Counted from the first letter of the stretch, positions 51,464 through 60,537 are shown. The stretch is 64,000 nucleotides of DNA from Mycobacterium lentiflavum (GCF_022374895.2 NZ_CP092423.2:2914001-2978000); one strand, 5' to 3'. The notes: a model not told the origin generated them from the sequence alone. A program made the numbers and translations.

Positions 51464-52414
51464 CTAGAGGTTGAACAGTCGCTTGAGCTCGGTGAGCCAG
51501 GGCACCGCGAGTGCGACGGTGGGCACCACCAGAACGGCCGCCGCGGCCAGATAGGCGGCCGCCGACAACAGCACGCTGTTGCCCTGCCCCGCCAACCGGC
51601 GGACCCGCACCACGGTGCTGGGACCACCCGCGGCCAACGCACCAATCGGCGCCCGCCCGGCCGCGCAGGCCACCAGTGCGCGGGCCAGGGGAGTGCGCCC
51701 GGCGGCGCGCACCGCGGCATCATCGGCGAGCAGCTCGACCAGCAGCTGCACCGCGCCCAGCGCATTGGAACTGCGGACCAGCCGCGGGAATGCGGCATGC
51801 ACCGCGGTGAACGCTTCCAGAACCAGGTCGTGCCGGGCACGCAGATGCGCCCGCTCATGCGTCAGGATGGCCGAGACTTCGTCGTTGTTGAGCTTGGTCA
51901 GTGTTCCTTCGCTGACGACAACCCGGCTGCGGACGCCCGGCAAGCAGTAGGCCAGCGGTTCGGCCACCTCCAACACGCGCAGGTCGCGGGTGCGGGCGCA
52001 GGGTTGGGCGAGGGCCGCTTCGTGTCCGACCCCGACGAGATCGACTACCATTCGGTGGTGAGCCCGCCGGCGCCGATTGGCGATGGCGACCCGCAGAACG
52101 GCCACCACCAGACGTACACCGACCAGCACAGTCAGCGCGAAGGCGGCGATATAGGCCGTCCACAGCGGCCAACCGAGCCGCCCCGCGGCGCCGACGACGC
52201 TGGCGGTGGGCCGACCGTCGGGGCCGGGCATGAGGATGCGGGTGGCAATGGCGATACCGGCGCTGAACGCGGAGAGCACGGCGGCCACTGCGATGGCTTG
52301 CCACAGCACCATCGCCGCACGCGGGGCACGCAGTGGCCAGGACGCTCGCGCTAAAAGGGCTGGCGTTGGGCCGATCAGCAGCACCGCGAGGAAGGTAAAG
52401 GCCAGCGCGGACAC
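51464..52414 (-). CDS. M56-family membrane metalloprotease, BlaR-like but without sensor
   Basis: This 316-residue protein has membrane helices at both ends. The zinc site is HERAH at residues 186-190. It resembles the N-terminal protease part of BlaR1/MecR1 but ends before any penicillin-binding sensor domain, as Rv1845c does. It is paired with the BlaI gene 37 bp upstream and probably cleaves or relieves that repressor in response to an unknown signal. Confidence 0.87.
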   Translation of the reverse strand: MSALAFTFLAVLLIGPTPALLARASWPLRAPRAAMVLWQAIAVAAVLSAFSAGIAIATRILMPGPDGRPTASVVGAAGRLGWPLWTAYIAAFALTVLVGVRLVVAVLRVAIANRRRRAHHRMVVDLVGVGHEAALAQPCARTRDLRVLEVAEPLAYCLPGVRSRVVVSEGTLTKLNNDEVSAILTHERAHLRARHDLVLEAFTAVHAAFPRLVRSSNALGAVQLLVELLADDAAVRAAGRTPLARALVACAAGRAPIGALAAGGPSTVVRVRRLAGQGNSVLLSAAAYLAAAAVLVVPTVALAVPWLTELKRLFNL

Positions 52415-52451
52415 ATCACTAGTGTCCCTCAGGGCGCCGGTCTAGCGCCAG

Positions 52452-52844
52452 CTATGGCGTATTGCGTTGATTTGCTTCCAGTTCAGCGAGCGCACGGCGC
52501 AGCGCTTCCGCTTCATCGGCGCCGACGCGCTCGACAAAATGCACCAGCGCGGCTTGCCTGCCGCCGGAGTCCTCGGCCTGCGATAGCGCATCCACCATCA
52601 GCCCGGCGACCAGCTCGTCGCGGCCGTGCACGGGTGCATAGCGGTGGGCCCGGTCGTCGCGGATCTGGGAAACCAGGTTCTTCTTCGCCAGCCGCTGCAG
52701 CACAGTCATCACCGTGGTGTAGGCGAGGTCGCGCCGCGCCGAAAGGGCTTCATGCACCTGACGGACCGTCTGCGGTTCGGGCGTGGACCATAGGTGGTCC
52801 ATCACTGCGCGTTCCAGATCCCCCAGCCGTGTCAGCTTGGCCAT
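52452..52844 (-). CDS. blaI: BlaI family transcriptional repressor
   Basis: From ATG 52844 the protein has 130 residues and begins MAKLTRLGDLERAVMDHLWS. It has a winged-helix domain (QTVRQVHEALSARRDLAYTT, then VMTVLQRLAKKNLV) and a dimer domain containing FVERVGADEAEALRRALAEL. In M. tuberculosis BlaI (Rv1846c) represses blaC, the sensor gene and ATP synthase-linked genes. A 19-bp palindrome lies 43 bp upstream of the start and may be its own operator. Confidence 0.92.
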   Translation of the reverse strand: MAKLTRLGDLERAVMDHLWSTPEPQTVRQVHEALSARRDLAYTTVMTVLQRLAKKNLVSQIRDDRAHRYAPVHGRDELVAGLMVDALSQAEDSGGRQAALVHFVERVGADEAEALRRALAELEANQRNTP

Positions 52845-52887
52845 AGTTCGTTCATCTCCATCAGCGTTGAAACAAGCGTACTCCGGC

Positions 52888-52906
52888 TTACTACCGGCGG
52901 TCGTAA
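52888..52906. promoter_or_regulatory. candidate BlaI operator
   Basis: TTACTACCGGCGGTCGTAA equals its own reverse complement at 16 of 19 positions and resembles BlaI/MecI dyads with TACTAC/GTAGTA arms. It is upstream of blaI, where autorepression is expected. Confidence 0.55.
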
Positions 52907-52986
52907 AGACAGCCGGGCTATTCGTCATCCGGCCACGGGTACACGTGCACCCGGTCGGTGTAGTTCACAGCTTACCGCTTGCAAAG

Positions 52987-53005
52987 TTAGGGCAGCCTTG
53001 CCTAT
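52987..53005 (+). promoter_or_regulatory. IdeR iron box overlapping the sRNA promoter
   Basis: TTAGGGCAGCCTTGCCTAT fits the IdeR consensus TWAGGTWAGSCTWACCTWA at 15 of 19 positions. It runs into the -10 box TATACT (53003-53008). Iron-loaded IdeR would repress, so the RNA should rise in iron limitation. Confidence 0.75.
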
Positions 53006-53008
53006 ACT
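53003..53008 (+). promoter_or_regulatory. -10 element of the sRNA gene
   Basis: TATACT is an excellent -10. It predicts a transcription start about 53014-53016. No protein start follows at a suitable distance, which supports a non-coding product. Confidence 0.7.
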
Positions 53009-53014
53009 CAAGGA

Positions 53015-53119
53015 GATCGAGCGCAACAGACCGTCGGAGTGTCCTGAGGGCTGCAGTGACCCCCGGTCTACTCGATCGGCGAGCCCCGTGCCTTTGCGCA
53101 CGGGGCTCGCCTGTTCTTT
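53015..53119 (+). ncRNA. mrsI: MrsI-like iron-responsive small RNA
   Basis: This is a roughly 105-nt RNA gene with its own -10, an IdeR box and a strong terminator. It lies in the blaI-thioesterase gap on the plus strand. In M. tuberculosis the iron-induced sRNA MrsI (ncRv11846) occupies exactly this gap and is controlled by IdeR. MrsI lowers expression of iron-containing proteins when iron is short. The 5' end is estimated from the -10, and the 3' end from the U-rich run. Confidence 0.82.
53078..53119 (+). terminator. intrinsic terminator of the MrsI-like RNA
   Basis: GGCGAGCCCCGTGC (53078-53091) pairs perfectly with 53098-53111 around a six-base CTTTGC loop, followed by TGTTCTTT. A 14-bp GC-rich stem with a U-rich tail is unusually strong for mycobacteria. 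Confidence 0.9.
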
Positions 53120-53178
53120 GCCACCACTTCACGACCGACCGTGATCACCGGATTCGGCGATGGTGTAGACAACAGAGC

Positions 53179-53601
53179 GTGTCAACGTCACCAGACGCGG
53201 TGATCCCGCCCGATTTCACCGCACCATTCGATACCGAGTTGGGCCTGCGATTCACCGAGCTCGGCCCGGACGGTGCCCGCGCCCAACTCGAGGTCACACC
53301 CAAACTCCTGCAGCCGATGGGCCTGGTCCATGGCGGTGTCTACTGCTCGATGGTGGAGAGCATGGCCAGCGTGTCGGCCTATACGTGGCTTGCCACCCAG
53401 GGCGGCGGCGAGGTCGTGGGCGTGAACAACAACACAGACTTCCTGCGTTCGATCGGCTCGGGAACCGTCTATGGCGTCACCGAGCCCATTCACCGGGGCC
53501 GGCGCCAGCAGCTGTGGTTGGTCACCATCACTGACGACAACCAGAAAGTCGTCGCCCGCGGACAGGTGCGGCTGCAGAATCTCGAGCCCCGGGAAGGCTG
53601 A
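53179..53601 (+). CDS. hotdog-fold thioesterase (PaaI-like, Rv1847-like)
   Basis: From GTG 53179 the protein has 140 residues and begins (V)STSPDAVIPPDF. It has the hotdog signature LLQPMGLVHGGVYCSMVES, with the His-Gly-Gly of acyl-CoA thioesterases, and a C-terminal beta strand, ARGQVRLQN. The acyl substrate is unknown. In M. tuberculosis the urease genes ureABCFGD follow. Here the next gene is ndh, 11 bp from the stop. Confidence 0.87.
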   Translation: MSTSPDAVIPPDFTAPFDTELGLRFTELGPDGARAQLEVTPKLLQPMGLVHGGVYCSMVESMASVSAYTWLATQGGGEVVGVNNNTDFLRSIGSGTVYGVTEPIHRGRRQQLWLVTITDDNQKVVARGQVRLQNLEPREG

Positions 53602-53612
53602 TCGGGCGTCGG

Positions 53613-55001
53613 CTAACTCGCCCGTCTGGCCGCGGCGGGCCGCTTCGCCTCCGCGGCTAGCACCGCGAGTTGTTCGATGCGGGTGCGGGCGAACGCCTGC
53701 TGCTCGGTGATGGTCAGCTGCCCACGCTGGGTGCTGAGGAAGGTCACGGTCCAGGACAGCAGCGTGCTGACCTTGGTCTTGAATCCGACCAGGTAAACCA
53801 GGTGCAGCACCAGCCACATCAGCCAAGCGATGAAACCGCTGAACTCCAGCCGCCCAACCTTGGCTACCGCCGAAAAGCGCGACACGGTGGCCATCGAACC
53901 CTTGTCGAAATACTGGAAGGGCTCGCGATCGGCCGGGTTGGCGCCCGCGAGTTCGGCTTTGATCGTGCCGGCGACATACTTGGCACCCTGGATCGCGCCC
54001 TGCGCGACTCCCGGCACGCCCTCGACCGCGGCCATGTCGCCGATGACGAAGACGTTCGGATACCCGGGGACCGACAGGTCGGGCTGCACCTTGACCCGCC
54101 CCGCACGGTCGAGTTCGACCGCCGACTGGTCTGCGAGATCACTGCCCAAACCGCTGGCCTGGACACCCGCGGACCAGACCTTGCAGGCGGACTCGATGCG
54201 TCGAATGGTGCCGTCGGAATCCTTGACGGTGATGCCGTTGCGGTCGACGTCGGTGACCATTGCGCCCAGCTGGATCTCGACGCCCATCTTCTCCAGCCGA
54301 GCGCGCGCCCGAGTCCCCAGCTTCTCACCGAACGGCGGCAGCACCGCGGGCGCGGCGTCGAGCAGAATCACCCGCGCCCGGGTGGAGTCGATGTGCCGGA
54401 ACGAACCCTTCAAGGTGTGGGTCGCCAATTCCGCGATCTGCCCGGCCATTTCGACGCCGGTCGGTCCGGCCCCGATGACGGTGAACGTCAAGAGTTTGGC
54501 CCGTCGTTCCGGATCGCGAGACCGCTCGGCCTGTTCGAAAGCGCTCAGGATCCGCCCCCGCACCTCCAGTGCGTCATCGATCGACTTCATGCCGGGGGCG
54601 AACTCCGCGAACTGGTCGTTGCCGAAGTAGGACTGGCCGGCCCCGGCGGCGACGATCAGGCTGTCATAAGGAGTTTCGTAGGTGTGACCCAGCAAGTCCG
54701 ATACGACGAACTTGCCGGCGAGATCGATGTGTGTGACGTCCCCGAGCAGCACCTGGACATTGCGCTGCCTGCGCAGGACGACCCTGGTGGGCGGGGCGAT
54801 GTCGCCTTCGGACACGATGCCGGTCGCCACCTGATACAGCAACGGTTGGAACAGATGATGGGTGGTGCGGGCGATCAATTTGATGTCGACGTCGGCGTGC
54901 TTGAGTTTCTTTGCCGCATTGAGTCCGCCGAATCCCGACCCGATGATGACGACCTGATGGCGTCGCTTCGGATCAGCTGTGCCTTCTTGCTGGGGGCTCA
55001 T
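53613..55001 (-). CDS. ndh: type II NADH:quinone oxidoreductase
   Basis: The protein has 462 residues. The FAD fold is VVIIGSGFGGLNAAKKL, the NADH fold is VIGAGPTGVEMAGQIAELA, and VFVIGDMAAVEG is the FAD-ribityl segment. A C-terminal hydrophobic/amphipathic part, IAWLMWLVLHLVYLVGF, anchors it to the membrane. It passes electrons from NADH to menaquinone without pumping protons and is a main respiratory entry in mycobacteria. It is the true Ndh; a diverged relative is encoded at 17120-18319. Confidence 0.95.
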   Translation of the reverse strand: MSPQQEGTADPKRRHQVVIIGSGFGGLNAAKKLKHADVDIKLIARTTHHLFQPLLYQVATGIVSEGDIAPPTRVVLRRQRNVQVLLGDVTHIDLAGKFVVSDLLGHTYETPYDSLIVAAGAGQSYFGNDQFAEFAPGMKSIDDALEVRGRILSAFEQAERSRDPERRAKLLTFTVIGAGPTGVEMAGQIAELATHTLKGSFRHIDSTRARVILLDAAPAVLPPFGEKLGTRARARLEKMGVEIQLGAMVTDVDRNGITVKDSDGTIRRIESACKVWSAGVQASGLGSDLADQSAVELDRAGRVKVQPDLSVPGYPNVFVIGDMAAVEGVPGVAQGAIQGAKYVAGTIKAELAGANPADREPFQYFDKGSMATVSRFSAVAKVGRLEFSGFIAWLMWLVLHLVYLVGFKTKVSTLLSWTVTFLSTQRGQLTITEQQAFARTRIEQLAVLAAEAKRPAAARRAS

Positions 55002-55176
55002 TGCTTTGGGTGCTCCTGGTGGGGCTTCGTGTCGCGCGGTGTCAGTTAGCTATAACGCTAGTCACCCGGCCGCCCCGAAACCCAGGTACTAAGCCTGTGT
55101 AATCAACCACAATCGATCCGTTGCCGCTGGTCGCCCCAACGTGATTCGCGTCATGTCCGGCACCGAATGCGACCTC

Positions 55177-55204
55177 GGTTACATACCGAAGGTTACATAC
55201 CGAA
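55177..55204. repeat. perfect 14-bp tandem repeat upstream of ndh
   Basis: GGTTACATACCGAA occurs twice head-to-tail (55177-55190 and 55191-55204), about 175-200 bp upstream of the ndh start. Spacing of 14 bp and position suggest two adjacent regulator half-sites. The rest of the 290-bp gap shows nothing obvious. Confidence 0.75.
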
Positions 55205-55291
55205 AACTTTGCTCTTATCTTGTTCGGCAACGGTTTCCGGTTGTGCGCATCCCAAAAACCAAGGCGCACAGGGAATCTGGCCCCCGTGTCG

Positions 55292-55969
55292 TTAGGCGAA
55301 ACGAGCGAGGGCGCCGTGGCTGACGTGCAGGGTCTGGCCGGTGATGTGGCGGGCCGCCGGGGTCGTCAGGAACAACGCCAACCGCGCGACCTCGTCGGCG
55401 ACGGAAGGCGGTGTGCGCGAAAGACCTTCGTAGCCGGCCTGGGCGCTGCGCCCGCTCGCCACGGCGTTGACCGTGATCCCGCGAGTGCCGAAAATGCCGG
55501 CCTGTCCGGAGATCCAGCTCGACAGCGTCGCTTTGATCGCGGCGTCGACGCTGGCCGCAGGCGGGTTTTCCGGCACGACGCTGATGATTGAGCCACCGGA
55601 GCGCAGGTGGTCGCCGACGGCTTGCACCGTCAGCACCGCCGACAGCACGGTCGCCTCGAGCGAACTGCGCCATACGGCGGCGGTGTCGGACAGCGAGTAA
55701 GTGCGCGGGTCACCATCGCTCCAGCCGCTGTCGGGAACGTTGACGATGGTGTCCAGGTGATGGGGGAACAACCCGCGAGCCTCTTCGAGGCTGGCCGGGT
55801 CGGTGGTGTCGCAGACGATTGCGTCGACGTCGAGCTCTTTGGCGGCGACCTCGAGGTCGCCGCGCCGTGCGCCCACGAGGGTCACCTTGTGACCGCCATC
55901 GCGAAATCCCTCGGCTACTGTCCGCCCCAGATCCGTGTCGCCGCCGGTGACCAGCACCTCCACAGCCAT
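55292..55969 (-). CDS. short-chain dehydrogenase/reductase (SDR) family protein (Rv1856c-like)
   Basis: The protein has 225 residues from ATG 55969; GTG 55963 is better spaced from GAGGAGG and may be the real start. It has the SDR cofactor motif TGGDTDLGRTVAEGF, a NVPDSG segment, and the FGTRGITVNAVASGRS and ITGQTLHVSHGAL blocks. The usual catalytic YxxxK is not evident: the expected region reads WISGQAG, so the activity is doubtful. It resembles Rv1856c. Confidence 0.83.
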   Translation of the reverse strand: MAVEVLVTGGDTDLGRTVAEGFRDGGHKVTLVGARRGDLEVAAKELDVDAIVCDTTDPASLEEARGLFPHHLDTIVNVPDSGWSDGDPRTYSLSDTAAVWRSSLEATVLSAVLTVQAVGDHLRSGGSIISVVPENPPAASVDAAIKATLSSWISGQAGIFGTRGITVNAVASGRSAQAGYEGLSRTPPSVADEVARLALFLTTPAARHITGQTLHVSHGALARFA

Positions 55970-56158
55970 CCTCCTCGTGTTCCACGTTGAACCCACCGCG
56001 CCCATGCCCTGGGACCTCAGCGCGTATGGCGCCAATCTACGCCGAATGTTACTGGACAGTAGTTCTAAGGGGAAACTAAGGACGCCGCGACGCGCGGACA
56101 ATTTTCGATAACTCTTTGGTCGTCACTGCTTCAATTCGCCGCGAGCTAGGGTCTGACC

Positions 56159-56923
56159 ATGCGTCGGATCGCGGTCCTGGCCTGGTTGGTATGCACGATC
56201 CTCGTCGCGAGCCTGGTCGCCTGCAGCTCGAAACCGTCGTCGTCGCCGTCCGCCTCGATCGTGGTGTTCGCCGCGGCGTCGCTCAAGCCGGCCTTCACCC
56301 AGCTCAGTCAGCTGTTCAAGGCCGACAATCCCGGTAGCGGCGCCGAATTCGACTTCGCCGGCTCCTCCGAACTCGCCACCCAGCTCACGCAGGGTGCGAG
56401 CGCCGACGTGTTCGCGTCGGCAGACACCGCGCAGATGGACACCGTCGTCAAGGCCGGGCTGCTGGCCGGGAACCCGACAAATTTCGCCGCCAACACGCTG
56501 GTCATCGTCACCGCGCCGGGAAACCCGCGCAACATCGGCTCCTTCGCCGATCTGGCCAAGCCGGGCGTCAGCGTGGTGATCTGCCAGAGGCCAGTGCCAT
56601 GCGGGGCGGCCACCCACCGCATCGAAGACGGCACCGGGGTGCACCTCAACCCGGTCAGCGAGGAATCCAGCGTCACCGATGTCCTCAACAAGGTCACCAC
56701 CGGGCAGGCCGACGCCGCGCTGGTCTACGTCACGGACGCGAAGAACGCGAAAGACAAAGTCGCGACGGTCAACTTCCCCGAAGCCGCAGGTGCGGTCAAT
56801 GTCTATCCCATCGGGGTATTGAAAAAGGCGCCGCAACCGGCGAGTGCGCAGAAGTTCGTGACCCTGGTGACGTCTGATGCGGGCCAGAAAATCCTGGCTC
56901 AACACGGCTTCGCAAAACCCTGA
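56159..56923 (+). CDS. modA: ModA, molybdate-binding lipoprotein
   Basis: This 254-residue protein has a lipoprotein signal peptide and lipobox LVAC (Cys about 22). A periplasmic-binding fold of the molybdate type follows: VVFAAASLKPAF, FAGSSELATQL, ASADTAQM, NTLVIV. It captures molybdate outside the membrane for ModB-ModC. The gene starts the modABC operon, and molybdenum serves molybdopterin enzymes. No riboswitch or ModE site was seen upstream. Confidence 0.94.
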   Translation: MRRIAVLAWLVCTILVASLVACSSKPSSSPSASIVVFAAASLKPAFTQLSQLFKADNPGSGAEFDFAGSSELATQLTQGASADVFASADTAQMDTVVKAGLLAGNPTNFAANTLVIVTAPGNPRNIGSFADLAKPGVSVVICQRPVPCGAATHRIEDGTGVHLNPVSEESSVTDVLNKVTTGQADAALVYVTDAKNAKDKVATVNFPEAAGAVNVYPIGVLKKAPQPASAQKFVTLVTSDAGQKILAQHGFAKP

Positions 56924-56932
56924 CCCGCAACC

Positions 56933-57727
56933 GTGCGCCGGCCCACGAACCTGCCCCGCTGGGTGTATGTCCCTGCCGCCGTGGGAGCCGCGTTCGTGGT
57001 GTTGCCGCTGCTGGCGATCGCGATCAAGGTCGACTGGCCGAATTTCTGGTCGCTGATCACCAGCGCGTCGTCGAAGACGGCGCTGCTGCTCAGCCTCAAG
57101 ACCGCGGCCGCGAGCACCGTGCTGTGCGTGCTGTTGGGCGTGCCGATGGCACTGGTGCTGGCCCGCAGCACGGCCCTGCTGGTCCGGCTGCTACGGCCGC
57201 TGATTCTGCTCCCGCTGGTGCTGCCGCCGGTGGTAGGCGGTATCGCGTTGCTCTACGCCTTCGGCCGGCTCGGACTGATCGGGCAGTACCTGGAAGCCGC
57301 GGGCTTGCGCATCGCTTTCAGTACCACCGCCGTGGTGTTGGCGCAGACCTTCGTCTCGTTGCCGTTTCTGGTGATTTCCCTCGAGGGTGCGGCCCGGACG
57401 GCGGGCTCCAACTATGAGGTGGTCGCGGCGACCCTCGGGGCACGCCCCAGCACGGTGTGGTGGCGGGTGACCCTGCCGCTGCTGTTGCCCGGACTGATGT
57501 CCGGCGCGGTGCTGGCGTTCGCCCGCGCGTTGGGCGAGTTCGGCGCGACGCTGACCTTCGCGGGTTCGCGCCAAGGGGTCACCCGCACCCTGCCGCTGGA
57601 GATCTATCTACAGCGGGTGACCGACGCGAATGCCGCTGTGGCACTGTCGATTCTGCTCGTCGCGGTGGCCGCGCTGGTGGTGTTCGGCCTGGGCGCTCGC
57701 CGGCTGACCGGAACAGCGGCGAGGTAG
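56933..57727 (+). CDS. modB: ModB, molybdate ABC transporter permease
   Basis: This 264-residue protein has about five to six membrane spans. It carries the EAA loop of binding-protein-dependent permeases, [20 protein letters not shown] followed by LPLLLPGL. It starts with GTG 56933, ten bases after the modA stop, and ends four bases before modC. It forms the membrane channel through which molybdate enters. Confidence 0.94.
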   Translation: MRRPTNLPRWVYVPAAVGAAFVVLPLLAIAIKVDWPNFWSLITSASSKTALLLSLKTAAASTVLCVLLGVPMALVLARSTALLVRLLRPLILLPLVLPPVVGGIALLYAFGRLGLIGQYLEAAGLRIAFSTTAVVLAQTFVSLPFLVISLEGAARTAGSNYEVVAATLGARPSTVWWRVTLPLLLPGLMSGAVLAFARALGEFGATLTFAGSRQGVTRTLPLEIYLQRVTDANAAVALSILLVAVAALVVFGLGARRLTGTAAR

Positions 57728-57730
57728 CCG

Positions 57731-58855
57731 GTGAGCGAGCTGCAGCTGCGCGCGGTCGTCGCCGACCGCCGGTTGGATGTGGAGTTTTCGGTGTCCCCGG
57801 GCGAGGTGCTCGCGGTGCTCGGACCCAACGGCGCGGGAAAGTCGACCGCCTTGCACGTCATCGCCGGTCTGGTTCGCCCCGATGAGGGCGTGGTGCGGTT
57901 GGGGGATCGGGTGTTGACCGATACCGCCGCCGGGGTCGACGTGGCGACGCACAACCGCCGGGTCGGGCTGCTGCTGCAGGACCCGCTGCTGTTCCCGCAC
58001 CTGAGCGTGGCCGCCAACGTGGCGTTCGGGCCGCACAGCCGTCGCGGCCTGTTCCGGTCGACTCGGGCCACCGAGAAGCAGACGGCGCTGCGCTGGCTGC
58101 GCGAGGTGGATGCCGAGCAGTTCGCCGACCGCAGACCGCGGCAGCTGTCCGGCGGCCAGGCTCAGCGGGTGGCGATCGCGCGGGCGTTGGCCGCCGAACC
58201 CGATGTGCTGCTGCTCGACGAACCGCTGAGCGGGCTGGACGTCGGGGCGGCCGCGGCCATCCGCGCGGTGTTGCGGACCGCGGTCACCCGCAGCGGCTGC
58301 GCGGTCGTCCTGATCACCCACGACCTGCTCGACGTGTTCACCCTGGCCGATCGGGCGCTGGTGCTCGAGGCCGGCAAGATCTCCGAAGTCGGCCCGGTGT
58401 CCGAGGTGCTCACCGCTCCGCGCAGCCATTTCGGCGCACGCATCGCCGGCGTCAACCTGGTCAACGGAACCATCGGGCCCGACGGTGCTCTGCGGACCCG
58501 CTCCGGCACCCGCTGGCACGGAACCCCCGCCGGGCAGTTGGACGCCGAACTGACCAACGGGCAGGCCTCGATCGCGGTGTTCGCCCCGACGGCGGTGGCG
58601 GTCTACCGGGACCTGCCGCACGGCAGCCCCCGCAACTGCGTCGACGTCACCGTGTCAGCGCTGGACAGTCGTGGACCCGCGGTCGTGGTACGTGGCGAGG
58701 AACAGCCCGACGGCGCCCCGGGGCTGGCCGCCGAGATCACCGGCGAGGCCGCCGCCGAGCTGCGGCTGGCTCCCGGAGACCGGGTGTGGTTTTCGGTCAA
58801 AGCACTCGAAGTGGCGCTGTATCCGGCGGCACCGCGACGCGCCAACCCCCAGTGA
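57731..58855 (+). CDS. modC: ModC, molybdate ABC transporter ATPase
   Basis: This 374-residue protein has Walker A GPNGAGKS, ABC signature LSGGQAQRVAIAR, Walker B VLLLDEPLSGLD and an H-loop, LITHD. The C-terminal ~110 residues form the TOBE/Mop domain that senses molybdate in this family. GTG 57731 is the start. It energises ModAB import. Confidence 0.94.
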   Translation: MSELQLRAVVADRRLDVEFSVSPGEVLAVLGPNGAGKSTALHVIAGLVRPDEGVVRLGDRVLTDTAAGVDVATHNRRVGLLLQDPLLFPHLSVAANVAFGPHSRRGLFRSTRATEKQTALRWLREVDAEQFADRRPRQLSGGQAQRVAIARALAAEPDVLLLDEPLSGLDVGAAAAIRAVLRTAVTRSGCAVVLITHDLLDVFTLADRALVLEAGKISEVGPVSEVLTAPRSHFGARIAGVNLVNGTIGPDGALRTRSGTRWHGTPAGQLDAELTNGQASIAVFAPTAVAVYRDLPHGSPRNCVDVTVSALDSRGPAVVVRGEEQPDGAPGLAAEITGEAAAELRLAPGDRVWFSVKALEVALYPAAPRRANPQ

Positions 58856-58953
58856 ACTGCGCAGACTCACCGAAGGTTGCGCTCCGGCAACATCGCGCGC
58901 ATCGCCAGCACGGCATCCTTGCGTCACAGCGGTAACACGGTAGGTTCGTCGCC

Positions 58954-59976
58954 ATGGATCAGGTGGACTCACACTCGACACGTCGCAAAGGCCTGTGGGC
59001 GACGCTGGCGATCGCCACGGTGACCAGTGCCAGTGCCGTCACCTTCGCGTTGCCGGCCCCGGCACATGCCGATCCCGAGGTCCCGACTCCGGTGCCGGCA
59101 ACGACCACCGCCCCGGTCCCGGCCGCGGGCGCCCCCGCGCCGACGACCGCGGCACCTGCGCCGGGCGTCCCGGCACCTGCCGGACAGCCGGCAGCCGGCG
59201 ACCCCAACGCGCCGGTGCCTGCGCCGCCCCCGCCGGTGGACCCCAACGCACCTGCGCCGCCGCCGCCCGTCGACCCCAATGCCGCCCGGATCACCAACGT
59301 CGTCGGTGGCTTCAGCTACCTGCTGCCCGGTGGGTGGGCCGAGTCGGACGCCTCGCACCTCGACTACGGCTCGGCGCTGCTCAGCAAGATGGTCGGTCCG
59401 CCGCCGCAGCCCGGTCAGCCCGCGCCGGTTGCCAACGACACTCGCATTGTGATGGGCCGCCTGGACCAAAAGCTCTATGCCAGTGCGGAAGCCAATGACG
59501 CCAAGGCCGCGGTCCGGCTGGGGTCGGACATGGGTGAGTTCTTCATGCCGTATCCCGGCACCCGGATCAATCAGGAATCCGGCACGCTGACCGGCGCCAA
59601 CGGGATCACCGGAAGCTCGTCGTTCTACGAGGTCAAGTTCAGTGATCCGAGCAAGCCCAATGGACAGATCTGGACCGGTGTGGTCAGCGCTCCCAACGCA
59701 GCCAGCGCCGGGCCGCCCCAGCGCTGGTTTGTGGTGTGGCTCGGTACCGGCAACAACCCGGTAGACAAGGTCGGCGCCAAGGCACTGGCCGAGTCGATCC
59801 TGCCGTTCACCGCACCGCCGGCGCCGGGGGCGCCTGGTCCGGCTCCGGGGGCTCCGGTGGCACCGGCTCCGGGAGCCCCCGCACCTGCGCCTGGGCAGGT
59901 ACCAGGCCAAGCACCCGCGAGCGGGGTCACTCCCACTCCCAGCCCGGCGCCGCAACAAACGTCGTTCAGCGCCTGA
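58954..59976 (+). CDS. apa: Apa, alanine/proline-rich secreted glycoprotein (fibronectin attachment protein)
   Basis: This 340-residue protein has a signal peptide ending APAHA (about residue 38). A long Pro/Ala/Thr-rich segment runs to about residue 108, a globular domain follows from about residue 110 ([20 protein letters not shown]), and another Pro/Ala tail begins at about residue 285. Apa binds fibronectin and is mannosylated at Thr residues in the Pro-rich parts. It lies downstream of modC, hence the old name modD, but has its own short upstream gap. Confidence 0.93.
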   Translation: MDQVDSHSTRRKGLWATLAIATVTSASAVTFALPAPAHADPEVPTPVPATTTAPVPAAGAPAPTTAAPAPGVPAPAGQPAAGDPNAPVPAPPPPVDPNAPAPPPPVDPNAARITNVVGGFSYLLPGGWAESDASHLDYGSALLSKMVGPPPQPGQPAPVANDTRIVMGRLDQKLYASAEANDAKAAVRLGSDMGEFFMPYPGTRINQESGTLTGANGITGSSSFYEVKFSDPSKPNGQIWTGVVSAPNAASAGPPQRWFVVWLGTGNNPVDKVGAKALAESILPFTAPPAPGAPGPAPGAPVAPAPGAPAPAPGQVPGQAPASGVTPTPSPAPQQTSFSA

Positions 59977-60052
59977 CCCGTAACCCGGGGTATACCACTA
60001 CGACGGCCGCGAATCCTAGGCTGAGTTCTGGCAGCGAACTCGAAGGAGACGC

Positions 60053-60352
60053 ATGGATCTCATGGCGGCTACCGAATACCTGGCCCGATCGACCACGACG
60101 ACAAGCGTCGGCCTGATCGGTTACATCATCATCGGCGGCCTTGCCGGGTGGGCCGCGGGCAAGATCATGAAGGGCTCCGGCTCCGGAATCTTGATGAACA
60201 TCGTGATCGGCGTCGTCGGTGCACTGGTCGGCGGCTTCTTGCTGAGCTTCTTCGTCGACACCGCGGCCGGCGGTTGGATCTTCACCTTCTTCGCCGCGTT
60301 GCTGGGGTCGGTGATTCTGCTCTGGATTGTCGGCTTGGTGCGCAGGAGCTGA
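60053..60352 (+). CDS. GlsB/YeaQ/YmgE family small membrane protein (Rv1861-like)
   Basis: This 99-residue protein has three membrane spans with the family pattern GLIGYIIIGGLAGWAAGKIM, then GILMNIVIGVVGALVGGFLL. YeaQ/YmgE proteins are stress-linked in enterobacteria; the old label transglycosylase-associated is not functional proof. AAGGAGACGC precedes ATG 60053. A second member follows at 60538. Confidence 0.9.
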   Translation: MDLMAATEYLARSTTTTSVGLIGYIIIGGLAGWAAGKIMKGSGSGILMNIVIGVVGALVGGFLLSFFVDTAAGGWIFTFFAALLGSVILLWIVGLVRRS

Positions 60353-60537
60353 TCGGCGGGGCCGTCTGTGGCAAATCGAGCGCGGCGCTGACCGGCGACC
60401 CGCCGAGCGGTCTGCGAGTCGCAGCATCTAGCCGAATTACGGCATCAGAATGGGTATTTCGCCGAGACGGTTGAGTTGGCTTCGACGGGGTATACGGCCC
60501 TACGTCCCGTCTGTCAGTTAAATAGAAGGAGCCGGTC

